Below, piece after piece: positions 25,350 through 37,019 of a DNA stretch of 64,000 nucleotides. How positions within the stretch are numbered: position 1 is the first letter of the stretch; each line of letters starts with the position of its first letter. Made by a program: the position numbers and the translations under genes. This DNA comes from Phocoena phocoena (taxonomy: Eukaryota; Chordata; Mammalia; Artiodactyla; Phocoenidae): contig NC_089228.1 in the NCBI RefSeq assembly GCF_963924675.1, forward strand, positions 91,976,894-92,040,893, written 5' to 3'. The notes below the pieces were generated by a model, which had not been told where the DNA came from, made no database searches, and saw nothing but the letters and a program-made list of their open reading frames with translations.

Positions 25350-26403
25350 AGATGTCTTCTCTAAATCTAGTAGAACAAGAATTCACCGTATCAATCAGTG
25401 AATTGGTTCATATATCAATACTAAACTTGCAGAAATGGTTTGTCACATCAGACTCTTATTTTTGGTCAGAAAATAGAGGCAGGATGAGCCTCAAAGGGAT
25501 TTTCAAATTCTTACTTGTATATAACCTAAAAGAAATCTGTAAATCCCTCTTGCACATTTTTAGGTTGACATGTAAAAACTTTCACCAAAATGTTTATTAT
25601 TGTGAAGAATGTAATTTCCAGTACTCTGTAAATGTTGACATGTAAAACTATTTTATCACTTGCTGAAATACATCCACTGAAATTCATCATCATTCATTTT
25701 AAAAGAATACATAAACAGGCTGCTCTCTGACAGTCAAAAATTTTTGCATGATTATATTTCTCCTTTAATTTACATTTCCATTCTTTTTGCCTTATAAGAG
25801 TTTATCCTAGTTTTATATAGTTTATGCTTTAATGTCTTTTATTCATTACCCTATCATACTTTTCTGCATCAAAAGCATATATATATATTTATTTATTTAA
25901 ATTCAATGGTAAAAAGAGTGCTCTTCTAATTGTTACCACTGTAACTCTTATTAGAATGAACTTATCAAAACAACACAAATATTACAAATGTTGACAAATA
26001 TTTAGTAAATGTCGATAAAAAGCATTTTTTTAAAATTGGAAACCTCTCTTTTGAGCTCTTTTATTTTTCAGTTATCTCATGCATATGTGGATGAGTATAC
26101 TTATTGCTAGAATGAGTCAAGCTTGAACATCGATTCTCAATTTTTGTTTTTATCAATGTAAATGCTGGAACTGAGATGCAAATGGATGAAATTTTGTAAT
26201 AGAAATATCATTCAATTTTTTGAACTCCTTGAGTTATATTCTAAACATCACATGGTGATGAAATATCAAAATCATTTAAATCACCAGTGTAAGAAAAAAT
26301 TGGGGAAGACTGAAATTTAGTGAGTATGCTAACTACTCATCCATCTGAGTTATTTCAGCCATTTGTTGTCTACGACTAGGCTGTTTTACAACTCTGTAGA
26401 GAT
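25350..26403. other. CAP2 intron 1, no recognised element
   Basis: AT-rich DNA with a short (TA)n/TTTA run near 25877-25900. The plus-strand open frame at 25352-25645 has no family match that I recognise. Confidence 0.5.
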
Positions 26404-26415
26404 AAAAGTTAACTT

Positions 26416-26707
26416 GTAGGGACTTCCCTGGTGGTCCAGTGGTTGGGAATCTGCCTTCCAATGCAGGGGATGTGGGTTCGATCCCTGGTGAGGGAACTAA
26501 GATCCCATATGCCGTGGGGCAACTAAGCCTGCGTGCCACAACTACTGAGCCCACGTGCCACAACTAGTGAGCCCATGTGCCACAACTACAGAGCCCATGT
26601 GCTCTGCAGCTCGTGTGCCACAGCTAGAGAGAAGCCCGCATGCCACAATGAAAGATCCTGCATGCTGCAACTAAGACCTGACACAGCCAAAAATTAATTA
26701 ATTTTTA
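26416..26707 (+). mobile_element. CHR-type SINE, 'gggacttccctggtggtcc' subfamily
   Basis: Head gggacttccctggtggtcc, B-box-like gggttcgatccc, repeated 'gtgccacaact' body. Flanked by the 12-bp duplication aaaagttaactt at 26404-26415 and 26708-26719. Confidence 0.95.
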
Positions 26708-26719
26708 AAAAGTTAACTT

Positions 26720-28317
26720 ACAGAAAACTGATAGTAAAGCAAGTAATAACTGTCTATAGGCATGCAAATACAACTTATCCTGTGGAACTTCATTGGACTT
26801 CCCTCTCCCACTGTGGTGGAAGCTTGTTTACATCTATTAAGCAAATTTATTTTAGCATTCCCATCAATGGTCTCCTTTCAACTGATTGTAAGACCTTTCT
26901 GGCTCTCTCATTTTTTAAGATGTTTTTTTAAATGTTAATTTTTTTATATGTATGAGAATCATGATTTCATTGTCTTTTAAAATTTATCCTTTAACATCAG
27001 TTTACAATTTAATTAGATTGAACTTTCAGTTGGTTATTTTTGTTTGTTTTGTTTTGTTTTAACAAAGATTTAGAAAACACAAGATCTGTAAAAGAAAAGG
27101 AGGCGTGAAAGGGAACCTGCATCTCCGTTACAAACCCACTCTCTAGAAGATCAGTCTTAGGTAAAAAGCACTTGTGAAAGATGAAGATTTGTAAATTTAT
27201 TTTCTTCAAACACTCATGTGCATGGACCTTAGAGAAGTCTTTGCATATAGTAAATGCACCCAGTTTGAAGACTCTCAGCCTAAAGTAAGAAGCATAAAAA
27301 TGAACCTCACCCCTAATTCTGTATACGTAGAGACTCATTTGCATTAACAAACTTCTTTTTTAAAGTTTCAGTTACTGAAGAACTTTATTTAGATAATCAT
27401 CCACCTTCCATTCACAAGAGACACTGAGAGGAGTCCTAATGAAGAGAGAGGCCATTGGAAGCAGGGCGGAAGGAGAGGGAATAGAGGGTTGTCAGCGGGA
27501 ATTCTGAACAGTCAGAGGGCACCATGAGAGTACTAAGAAACAAATAAGAAACGAAAACAGAGGGGGGATCAATACTCAAACTTTAAAAATTTTGCCTAAA
27601 TATGTGTGAACCTGCACTGAACCCCCGAAAATCTCTCGCCACTGCTTCTCTCATGCTAGAAGATGATGCCAGGGGAAAGACTTCTGCACTGAGTCTACCT
27701 AATGCCAGCAACTAATTAAATGGACATTTCCATCAACCTACTCACTATGTCAGATATCTGAGCTTTCTGCCCCTGGACAGAGGTGAGTAGAAGCATCCAG
27801 CTCCTCCGGGACCATCCTCCTCTTCAACACTACCATTTGGACCACCACACTTCTGTTTTCAGTCTCCCACTCTCCTGCTCTTTAATACCCTTCTTACAAA
27901 ACAAGAATTATTTTAGATTAGACTTTTATATTGCAGAATGGCCTTTCAATTTTGGGAAGCTGGGAGCCATTACGAACCTCAAAGGTTACCTAATTCATCC
28001 ATTCATCACATAGGTGCAAAATTTTAAAAAGTGGGGACTATTACACCTTCTCCTTTTGGCTAAGTGGTCAATAAGAAGCGAGGATTATTAGATGTCTAAT
28101 TAAGTAGACAGGGCAGATGAAGGTCACATCTGTAATAACTGAAATTTCTTCTTCTTGTTTTAGACAGCTTCCTATGTCCCTTCCTATATAGGGCTGTATA
28201 ATGAAAGGGAAATAATATAAATTATTACATAATTTCTCAGTAAAAGAAAATGTTTTCCATAAGTGGGAAAAGGGTGTACTTTAGAAAAACAAAACAAGAT
28301 GGAATTTCCCTGGATAT
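26720..28317. other. CAP2 intron 1, no recognised element
   Basis: No gene, no confident repeat. T-rich and (TTTG)n-like stretches lie near 27038-27062. Confidence 0.5.
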
Positions 28318-28615
28318 AAAAGCTCATGCAAAAGAACAAATACTGCATGATTTCACTTATATGAGGCACCTAGAATAGGCAAATTCATAAAGACAGATAG
28401 TAGAATGGAGGTTGCCAGGGGCTGGAGGAAGAGGGGAGTGGGGAGTTATCGTTAATGGGAACAGAGTTTCAGTTTGGGATGATGAAGAAGTTCTGGAGAT
28501 GAATGGTGCTGATGGTTATACAACTTTGTGAATGTACCTAATGCCACTGAATTAATTGTATATGTTAAAGTGGTAACTTTTTACGTTATGTATGTTTTAC
28601 CACAATAAAAAAAAC
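28318..28615 (+). mobile_element. Old L1 3'-UTR fragment
   Basis: 'actgcatgatttcacttatatgagg', 'ggttgccaggggctgg' and 'gtaacttt...ttaccacaataaaaaaaac' are the standard order of an L1MA/L1MB-type 3' end. Confidence 0.85.
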
Positions 28616-28824
28616 ACAACTCTAAAACTCTTTTACAACAGCCTGTTCTGACCTTAGGGTGCTTGCCCCCTTCCAAGTACAAGTAGAAATCTCCTGAATG
28701 AACAGCAAAAGCTCATAGCCTGAATCAGGGCAGACCTAGAAAGAGCCCAAGACTAAAACACCGCATTTCCAATTGGCTTATTTTTACCAGGATAACCAAA
28801 CTAAATCATGTTAGAAACACTAGA

Positions 28825-29230
28825 CCAGGGACTTCCCTGGTGGTCCAGTGGTAAAGAATCCACCTTACAATGCAGGGGATGAGGGTTTGATCCCTGGTCA
28901 GGGAACTAAGATCCCACATGCCATCGGGCAACTAAGCCTGTGTGCTACAATGACTGAGCTTGTGCGCCTCAACTAGAGAGCCCGTGTGCCGCAAACTACA
29001 GAGCCCACACGCTCTGGAACCCACGCACCATAACTACAGAGCCCAGGCACCCTGGAGCCCGTGCCACAACTAGAGAAGAGAAAACCCGCATGCCACAACT
29101 AGAGAAAAGCCCACATGCTGCAACGAAAGATCCTGCATGCCTCAGTGAAGATTGCGTGTGCCCGCAACTAAGACCCAAAGCAGCCAAAAATAAATACAAT
29201 AATAAATCTTTTTTTTTTTAAAAGAAAAGG
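28825..29230 (+). mobile_element. CHR-type SINE (long form)
   Basis: Head gggacttccctggtggtcc at 28828, extended body with many 'cacaactagag' units, tail 'aaaaataaatacaataataaat'. Flanking direct repeat aacactaga at 28816-28824 and 29231-29239. Confidence 0.95.
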
Positions 29231-29639
29231 AACACTAGAGCACCCAGAACTATACACATCCAAAGAAAAATGTTAGTGAAATTGAGTAACCACTTATGTA
29301 CCTCGCTTAAAATAATATCCCTTGGATTTAATAAAGTTGTCCTCTGTCCTATCCTAAATCCAGGTGACATAAGAGGATGAAGATGCCTGTAAGTGACTGG
29401 GTTAAGTGAGGCTGCTGTGAAATTCAGTTGTAAAATTTTAGAATAGTATTTTTCCACACCTCTGAGGACATGAGAAAATAGATATTACAACTAGAATTTA
29501 AATGGGATGAGAAGTCAGGATATCAGTTCTAATCACTTGGTGGTTTGGGGGGAATGAATAAGCTGGGGATATACCATTAATGTATAAGTCAGAAGGAGAA
29601 TCAACTTCGCTTTTGGTCATTAAAATACATGGCATATTC

Positions 29640-29960
29640 ACATTCACACAGAAGAACTTGCACATGTGTCAAGACACATGGAAAAAGAGTCTCCAAAGCA
29701 GCAAAACATAGGAACCAACCCTAATGCTCAACAATAAGAGAATGGATAAACAAACCGTGGAATATTTGCCAACAAATAATATACAGTTACATACAGTAAT
29801 AGGGATAATTCTTTAAAACTTAATTTCGAGTTTTGTAAAAGTGAGGCTATATATACCCTTTTTATAAATCAAAAAAACAAGCAAAGGTAAACAAAATTAT
29901 GTAGGAATACTTACATATGTCATAAAATTATTTTACGATAAAATCGGGTAATGGTTAACA
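29640..29960 (+). mobile_element. Old L1/HAL1-like fragment
   Basis: 'accaaccctaatgctcaacaataagagaatggataaacaaaccgtggaatattt' is the L1-type distal ORF2 landmark. It is followed by a diverged 3' region unlike L1MA/MB. The subfamily cannot be fixed by eye. Confidence 0.6.
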
Positions 29961-30049
29961 CAAAATCCAGGGTTGGGAGGGGCACAAGGAATGGCATAGG
30001 AGAAGGGCATAAAGAAAGATACAACAGTATAGGTAACAATCTAGTTCTT

Positions 30050-31038
30050 TTTTTCTAGCCTTCTGTTTATTTTCTTTAATGGCTTTATTGAGATACAACT
30101 CACATATGATACAATTCACCCATGTGAAGTGTACAATATGATGATGTTCAAAACCAACACCAGTTAATTTTAGTACATTTTGTCAGCTCAAAAAGAAACG
30201 CTATACCCTTTAACTATTACCACCCACCCCTCACATCAACCCCCATCCCTAAGAAACCACTAATCTACTTTCTGTCTCTATTCACTGCCCTGGTCTGAAT
30301 ATTTCCATATGAACAGAAAATCATACAGTGTGTGGTCTTTTGTGACTAACTTCTTTTACTCAGAATAATGTTTTCAATGTACATACTTGTTGTAGCATGT
30401 ATCAGTATTTCATTCTTTTTATGGCCAAATAATATCCCATTGTATGGATATACCATATTATATTTATCCATTCATCAGTTGATGGACATTTGGATTGTTT
30501 CTACCTTTTGGTTGTTATGAATGTTGTCAGTATAAACATCTGTGTATAGTTTTTGTGTGGACATATGCTTTCATTTCTCTTGGATATATATACTTAGAGT
30601 GAAACTGCTGTATCACATGGTAACTCTGTTTAACTTTTGAGGAACTGCCAAATTGTTTTCCAAAGAAGCTACACCAGATGATATTCCCACCAGCAATGTA
30701 TAAGGGTTCCAATTCCTTCACATCCTCACCAACACTTATTAACTCACTTTTTGATTCTAGCCATCCTAGTGGGTGTGAAGTGGTATCTCATTGTAGTTTT
30801 GATTTGCATTTCTCTAATGAATAATGATATTGAACATCTTTTCATATGCTTATTGGCCATTTGTATATCTTCTTGGGAGAAACAGCCATTCAGATATCTT
30901 GACCATTTTTATATTGGGTTATTTATCTTTTTATTGTTGAGTTGTAAGAACTCTTCATATATTTTGGATACAAGTTCCTTACCAGATATAGGATTTTAAA
31001 ACATATTCTCCCATTTTGTGGGTTACCTTTTCACAATT
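30050..31038 (-). mobile_element. Old 5'-truncated L1 fragment (L1M-type), antisense
   Basis: The plus strand begins with an inverted L1M 3' end ('ggctttattgagatacaactcacatatg') and proceeds backward through 'ctttctgtctctattcac', 'cattgtatggatataccata' and 'ccatcctagtgggtgtgaag', ending in ORF2 sequence. It is flanked by the 11-bp repeat atctagttctt at 30039-30049 and 31039-31049, consistent with a target-site duplication. It is in the same orientation as CAP2. Confidence 0.9.
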
Positions 31039-31340
31039 ATCTAGTTCTTACGCCCTAGTTTTTAAAGCTGTGACAGGGTTACAGGTGGTCATTGAATATA
31101 ATGTTTATAGCTTACATAAACTTAGCAAATTATTCTTATGTATATTACATAATTAATGAATTAAAAATAAAACCTCGTGCTGCCCGTGTCCGTGTCCTCA
31201 CGGTGAGCCTCAGCCGCCCCCCACCTCTGCAGGAGACCCTCCAACACTAGCAGGGTTTCTGAAGAGAATGCTTATCCTGTTCCTTTGTAGGTCATTCCAG
31301 AGTACTGAGTAGAGTTCCCTGTGCTACACATCTGAGCTGT

Positions 31341-31799
31341 GTGTCGGACAGACTCTTGGCGCTCCAGCCAGGCGTCAGGGCTGTGCCACTGAGGTGGGAG
31401 AGCCAACTTCAGGACACTGGTCCACAAGAGACCTCCCAGCTCCACATATCAAACGGTGAAAATCTCCCAGAGATCTCCATCTCAACACCAGCACCCAGCT
31501 TCACTCAACGACAGCAAGCTACAGTGCTGGACATCCTATGCCAAACAACTAGCAAGACAGGAACACAACCTCGCCCATTAGCAGAGAGGCTGCCTAAAAT
31601 CATAATAAGGCCACAGACACCCCAAAACACACCACCAGACGTGGACCTGCCCATCAGAAAGACAAGATCCACCAGCCTCACCACCAGAACACAGGCACTA
31701 GTCCCCTCCAACAGGAAACCTACACAACTCACTGAACCAACCTTAGCCACTGGGGACAGACACCAAAATCAACGGGAACCACGAACCTGCAGCCTGTGA
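31341..31799 (+). other. Upstream open frame in L1 5' UTR, in frame with ORF1
   Basis: An ATG-initiated frame of 152 codons lies in the L1 5' UTR and ends at TGA 31797-31799. It is in the same frame as the ORF1 ATG at 31833. The 11 codons between the TGA and that ATG contain no stop. The peptide is proline-, threonine- and glutamine-rich and resembles nothing I know. It may be chance in a low-stop 5' UTR, or an upstream ORF that affects ORF1 translation. No evidence of translation can be read from the sequence. Confidence 0.4.
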
Positions 31800-31832
31800 A
31801 AAGGAGATCCCAAACACAGTAAGATAAGCAAA

Positions 31833-32763
31833 ATGAAAAGTCAGAAAAACACACAGCAGATGAAGGAGCAAGGCAAAAACCCATCAGACCTAACAAATGA
31901 AGAGGAAATAGGCAGTCTACCTGAAAAAGAATTCAGAATAATGATAGTAAAGACGATCCAAAATCTTGGAAATAGAATAGAGAAAACGCAAGAAACATTT
32001 AACAAGCACCTAGAAGAACTAAAGAGGAAACAAGCAACGATGAACACCACAATAAATGAAATTAAAAATACTCTAGAAGGGATCAATAGCAGAATAACTG
32101 AGGCAGAAGAACGGATAAGTGACCTGGAAGATAAAATAGTGGAAATAACTACTGCAGACCAGAATAAAGAAAAAAGAATGAAAAGAACTGAGGACACTCT
32201 CAGAGACCTCTGGGGCAACATCAAACGCACCAACATTCAAATTATAGGGGTCCCAGAAGAAGAAGAGAAAAAGAAAGGGACTGAGAAAACATTTGAAGAG
32301 ATTATAGTTGAAAACTTCCCTAATATGGGAAAGGAAATATAATTGATCAAGTCCAAGAAGCACAGAGAGTCCCATACAGGATAAATCCAAGGAGAAACAC
32401 GCCAAGACACATATTAATCAAACTATCAAAAATTAAATACAAAGAAAACATATTAAAAGCAGCAAGGGAAAAACAACAAATAACACACAAAGGAATCCCC
32501 ATAAGGTTAACACCTGATCTTTCAGCAGAAATTCTGCAAGCCTGAAGGGAGTGGCAGGACATATTTAAAGTGATGAAGGAGAAAAACCTGCAGCCAAGAT
32601 TACTCTACCCAGCAAGGATCTCATTCAAATTTGATAGAGATATTAAAACCTTTACAGACAAGCAAAAGCTGGGAGAGTTCAGCACCACCAAACCAGCTTT
32701 ACAACAACTGGTAAAGGAAGTTCTCTGGGCAAGAAACACAAAAGAAGGAAAAGACCTACAATA
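31833..32763 (+). pseudogene. L1 ORF1 (RNA-binding chaperone), disrupted
   Basis: The frame opens with MKSQKNTQQMKEQGKN and continues for 169 codons. It covers the N-terminus and a long heptad-rich coiled coil (for example TEAEERISDLEDKIVEIT), then the start of the RRM region around IIGVPEEEE. It stops at TAA 32340-32342 because of a small length change. The rest of the RRM and C-terminal domain continues in another frame, with a further TGA in 'ctgcaagcctga', and finishes near 32763 (segment 32570-32761 reads MMKEKNLQPRLLYPARIS). Intact ORF1p forms trimers that coat L1 RNA; this copy cannot make the full protein. Confidence 0.9.
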
Positions 32764-32783
32764 ACGAAACCAAAACAATTAAG

Positions 32784-35700
32784 AAAATGAGAATAGGAAC
32801 ATACATATAATTACCTTAAATGTAAATGGATTAAACGCTCCCACCAAAAGACACAGACTGGCTGAATGGATACAAAAACAAGACCCATATATATGCTGTT
32901 TACAAGACACTCACTTCAGACCTAGGGACACATACAGACTGAAAGTGAGGGGAAGGAAAAAGAAATTCCATGCAAGTGGAAATCAGAAGAAAGCTGGAGT
33001 AGCAATTCTCGTATCAGACAAAATAGACTTTAAAATAAAGACTATTACAAGAGAAAAAGAAGGACACTACATAATGATCAAGGGATCAATCCAAGAAGAT
33101 ATAACAATTGTAAATATTTATGCACCCAACATAGGAGCACCTCAATACATAAGGCAAATACTAACAGCCATAAAAGGGGAAATCAACAGTAACACATTCA
33201 TAGTAGGGGACTTTAACACCCCACTTTCACCGATGGACAGATCATCCAAAATGAAAATAAAAAAGGACACATAAGCTTTAAATGATATATTAAACAAGAT
33301 GGACTAAATTGATATTTATAGGACATTCCATCCCAAAACAACAGAATACACATTTTTCTCAAGTGCTCATGGAACAGTCTCCAGGATAGATCATATCGTG
33401 GGTCACAAATTTAGCCTTGGTAAATTTAAGAAAATTGAAATCGTATCAAGTATCTTTTCCGACCACAACGCTATGAGACTAGATATCAATTACAGGAAAA
33501 GATCTGTAAAAAATACAAAGACACGGAGGCTAAACAATACACTACTTAATAACAAAGTGATCACTGAAGAAATCAAAGAGGAAATAAAAAAATACCCAGA
33601 AACAAATGACAATGGAGACACGATGAACCAAAACCTATAGGATGCAGCAAAAGCAGTTCTAAGAGGGACGTTTGTAGCAATACAATCCTACCTTAAGCAA
33701 CAGGAAACATCTCAAATAAACAACCTAACCTTGCACCTAAAGCAATTATAGAAGGAAGAACAAAAACACCCCAAAGTTAGCAGAAGGAAAGAAATCATAG
33801 AGATCAGATCAGATCAGATAGAGATAGAAATCATAGAGATCAGATCAGATCAGAAATAAATGAAAAAGAAATGAAGGAAATGATAGCAAAAATCAATAAA
33901 ACTAAAAGCTGGTTCTTTGAGAAGACAAACAAAATTGATAAACCATTAGCCAGACTCATCAAGAAAAAAAGGGAGAAGACTCAAATCAATAGAATTAGAA
34001 ATGAAAAAGGAGAAGTAACAACTGACACTGCAGAAATAAAAAAGATCATGAGAGATTACTACAAGCAACTCTATGCCAATAAAATGGACAACCTGGAAGA
34101 AATGGAAAAACTCTTAGAAATACACAACCTGCCGAGACTGAACCAGGAAGAAATAGAAAATATGAGCAGACCAATCACAAGCACTGAAATTGAAACTGTG
34201 ATTAAAAATCTTCCAACAAACAAAAGCCCAGGACCAGATGGCTTCACAGGCGAATTCTATCAAACATTTAGAGACGAGCTAACACCTATCCTTCTCAAAC
34301 TCTTCCAAAATATAGCAGAGGGAGGAACACTCCCAAACTCATTCTACAAGGTTAGCATCACCCTGATACCAAAACCAGACAAAGATGTCACAAAGAAAGA
34401 AAACTACAGGCCAATATCACCGATGAACATAGATGCAAAAATCCTCAACAAAATACTAGCAAACAGAATCCAACAGCACATTAAAAGGATCATACACCAT
34501 GATCAAGTGGGGTTTATTCCAGGAATGCAAGGATTCTTCAATATATGCAAATCAATTAACAGGATACACCATATTAAGAAACTGAAGGAGAAAAACCATA
34601 TGATCATCTCAATAGATGCAGAGAAAGCTTTCGACAAAATTCAACACCCATTTATGATAAAAACCCTCCAGAAAGTAGGCATAGAGGGAACTTTCTTCAA
34701 CATAATAAAGGCCATATATGACAAACCCAAAGCCAACATCGTCCTCAATGGTTAAAAACTGAAACCATTTCCACTAAGATCAGGAACAAGACAAGGTTGC
34801 CCACTCTCACCACTATTATTCAACAAAGTTTTGGAAGTTCTAGCCACCACAATCAGAGAAGAAAAAGAAATAAAAGGAATCCAAATCGGAAAAGAAGTAA
34901 AGCTGTCACTGTTCGCAGATGACATGATACTATACATAGAGAATCCTAAAGATGCTACCAGAAAACTACTAGAGCTAATCAATGAATTTGGTGAAGTAGC
35001 AGGATACAAAATTAATGCACAGAAATCTCTGGCATTCTTATACACTAATGATGAAAAATCTGAAAGTGAAATTAAGAAAACACTCCCATTTACCATTGCA
35101 ACAAAAAGAATAAATTATTTAGGAATAAACCTACCTAAGGAGACAAAAGACCCGTATGCAGAAAATTATGAGACAGTGATGAAAGAAATTAAAGATGATA
35201 CAAATAGATGGAGAGATATACCATGTTCTTGGATTGGAAGAATCAGCGTTGTGAAAATGACTCTACTACCCAAAGCAATCTACAGATTCAATGCAATCCC
35301 TATCAAACTACCATTGGCATTTTTCACAGAACGAGAACAAAACATTTCACAATTTGTATGGAAACACAAAAGACCCTGAATAGCCAAGGCAATCTTGAGA
35401 ACAAAAAATGGAGCTGGAGGAATCAGGCTCCCTGACTTTAGACTATACTACAAAGCTACAGTAATCAAGACAATATGGTACTGGCACAAAAACAGAAATA
35501 TAGATCAATGGAACAGGATAGAAAGCCCAGAGATAAACCCACGCACCTATGGTCACCTAATTTATGACAAAGGAGGCAAGAACAAACAGTGGGGAAAAGA
35601 CAGTCTCTTCAATAAGTGGTGCTGGGAAAACTGGACAGCTACATGTAAAAGTATGAAATTAGAACACACCCTAACACCATACACAAAAATAAACTCAAAA

Positions 35701-36631
35701 TGGATTAAAGGCCTAAATGTAAGGCCAGACACTATCAAACTTTTAGAGAAAAACATAGGCAAAACACTCTATGACATAAATCACAGCAAGATCCTTTCTG
35801 ACCCACCTCCTAGAGAAATGGAAATAAAAATAAACAAATGGGACCTAATGAAACTTAAAAGCTTTTGCACAGCCAAGGAAATCATAAACAAGACCAAAAG
35901 ACAACCCTCAGAATGGGAGAAAATATTAGCAAATGAAGCAACTGACAAAGGATTAATCTCCAAAATTTACAAGCAGCTCAGGCAGCTCAATATCAAAAAA
36001 ACAAACAACCCAATCCAAAAATGGGCAGAAGACCTAAATAGACATTTCTCCCAAGAAGATATACAGATTGCCAACAAACACATGAAAGAATGCTCAATAT
36101 CATTAATCATTAGAGAAATGCAAATCAAAACTGCAATGAGATTATCACCTCACACTGGTCAGAATGGCCATCATCAAAAAACCTAGAAACAATAAATGTC
36201 GGAGAGGTTGTGGAGAAAAGGGAACCCTCTTGCACTGTTGGTGGGAATGTAAATTGATACAGCAACTATGGAGAACAGTATGGAGGTTCCTTAAAAAACT
36301 ACAAATAGAACTACCATACGACCCAGTAATCCCACTACTGGGCACATACCCTGAGAAAACCATAATTCAAAAAGAGTCATGTACCAAAATGTTCATTGCA
36401 GCTCTATTTACAATAGCCAGGACGTGGAAGCAACCTAAGTGTCCATCAACAGATGAATGGATAAAGAAGATGTGGCACATATATACAATAGAATATTACT
36501 CAGCCATAAAAAGAAATGAAATTGAGTTATTTGTAGTGAGGTGGATGTACCTAGAGTCTGTCATACAGAGTGAAGTAAGTCAGAAAGAGAAAAATAAATA
36601 TCCTACGCTAACACGTATATATGGAATCTAA
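32784..36631 (+). pseudogene. L1 ORF2 (endonuclease/reverse transcriptase), multiply disrupted
   Basis: Endonuclease, RT and C-terminal regions are recognisable but broken. Compared with the intact frame at 18480-22109, premature stops occur at 33272-33274 (CAA to TAA), shortly after in 'atggactaaatt', at 33638-33640 (TGG to TAG), near 33748-33750, at 34753-34755 and at 35377-35379 (CGA to TGA). A frameshift lies near 36140. The start region near 32784 is also out of frame. The endonuclease position equivalent to human E43 reads Asp (LQDTH, codon 32906-32908). FADD is still present in the segment 34831-35379. A local tandem expansion lies at about 33797-33856. The last frame, 36164-36631, keeps the Cys-rich C-terminus. 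Confidence 0.93.
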
Positions 36632-37019
36632 GGGAAAAAAAGGTCATGAAGAACCTGGGTTAAGACGGGAATAAAGACACAGACCTACTAGAGCATGGAC
36701 TTGAGGATATGGGGAGGGGGAGGGGGAGGCTGTGACGAGGTGAGAGAGTGGCATGGACATATATACACTACCAAGCGTAAAGTGGATAGCTACTAGGAAG
36801 CAACCGCATAGCACAGGGAGATCAGCTAGGTGGTTTCTGACCGCCTAGAGGGGTGGGATAGGGAGGGTGGGAGGGAGGGAGACGCAGGAGGGAAGAAAAA
36901 TGGGAACATGTGTATATGTATAACTGATTCACTTTGTTATAAAGCAGAAACACACCATTGTAAAGCAAGTATACTCCAATAAAGATGTTAATAAATAAAT
37001 AAATAAAACTAACCTCACG

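Larger units (their letters stand above)
31174..37000 (+). mobile_element. Nearly full-length, decayed L1
   Basis: An L1 with 5' UTR (31174-31832), ORF1 (from 31833), ORF2 (to 36631), 3' UTR and an A-rich tail of taaa repeats after AATAAA near 36979. It lies in the same orientation as the 18.5 kb L1 and belongs to a closely related subfamily; the two align base for base over long stretches of ORF2 and the 3' UTR. It is antisense to CAP2 in the first intron. Frameshifts and stops break both ORFs. The 5' boundary is uncertain; aaataaaac occurs on both sides (around 31165-31173 and 37001-37009) and may be a target-site duplication, but it overlaps the A-rich tail. The first GC-rich bases at 31174-31250 look like a true L1 5' UTR. 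Confidence 0.9.

Noticed and set aside
31293..31330. 'gagtagagttccctgtgctacaca' inside the L1 5' UTR, resembling an inverted piece of an L1 3' UTR
   Set aside because: The match is short, and I cannot tell whether it is normal for this L1 subfamily's 5' UTR, so no rearrangement is claimed.
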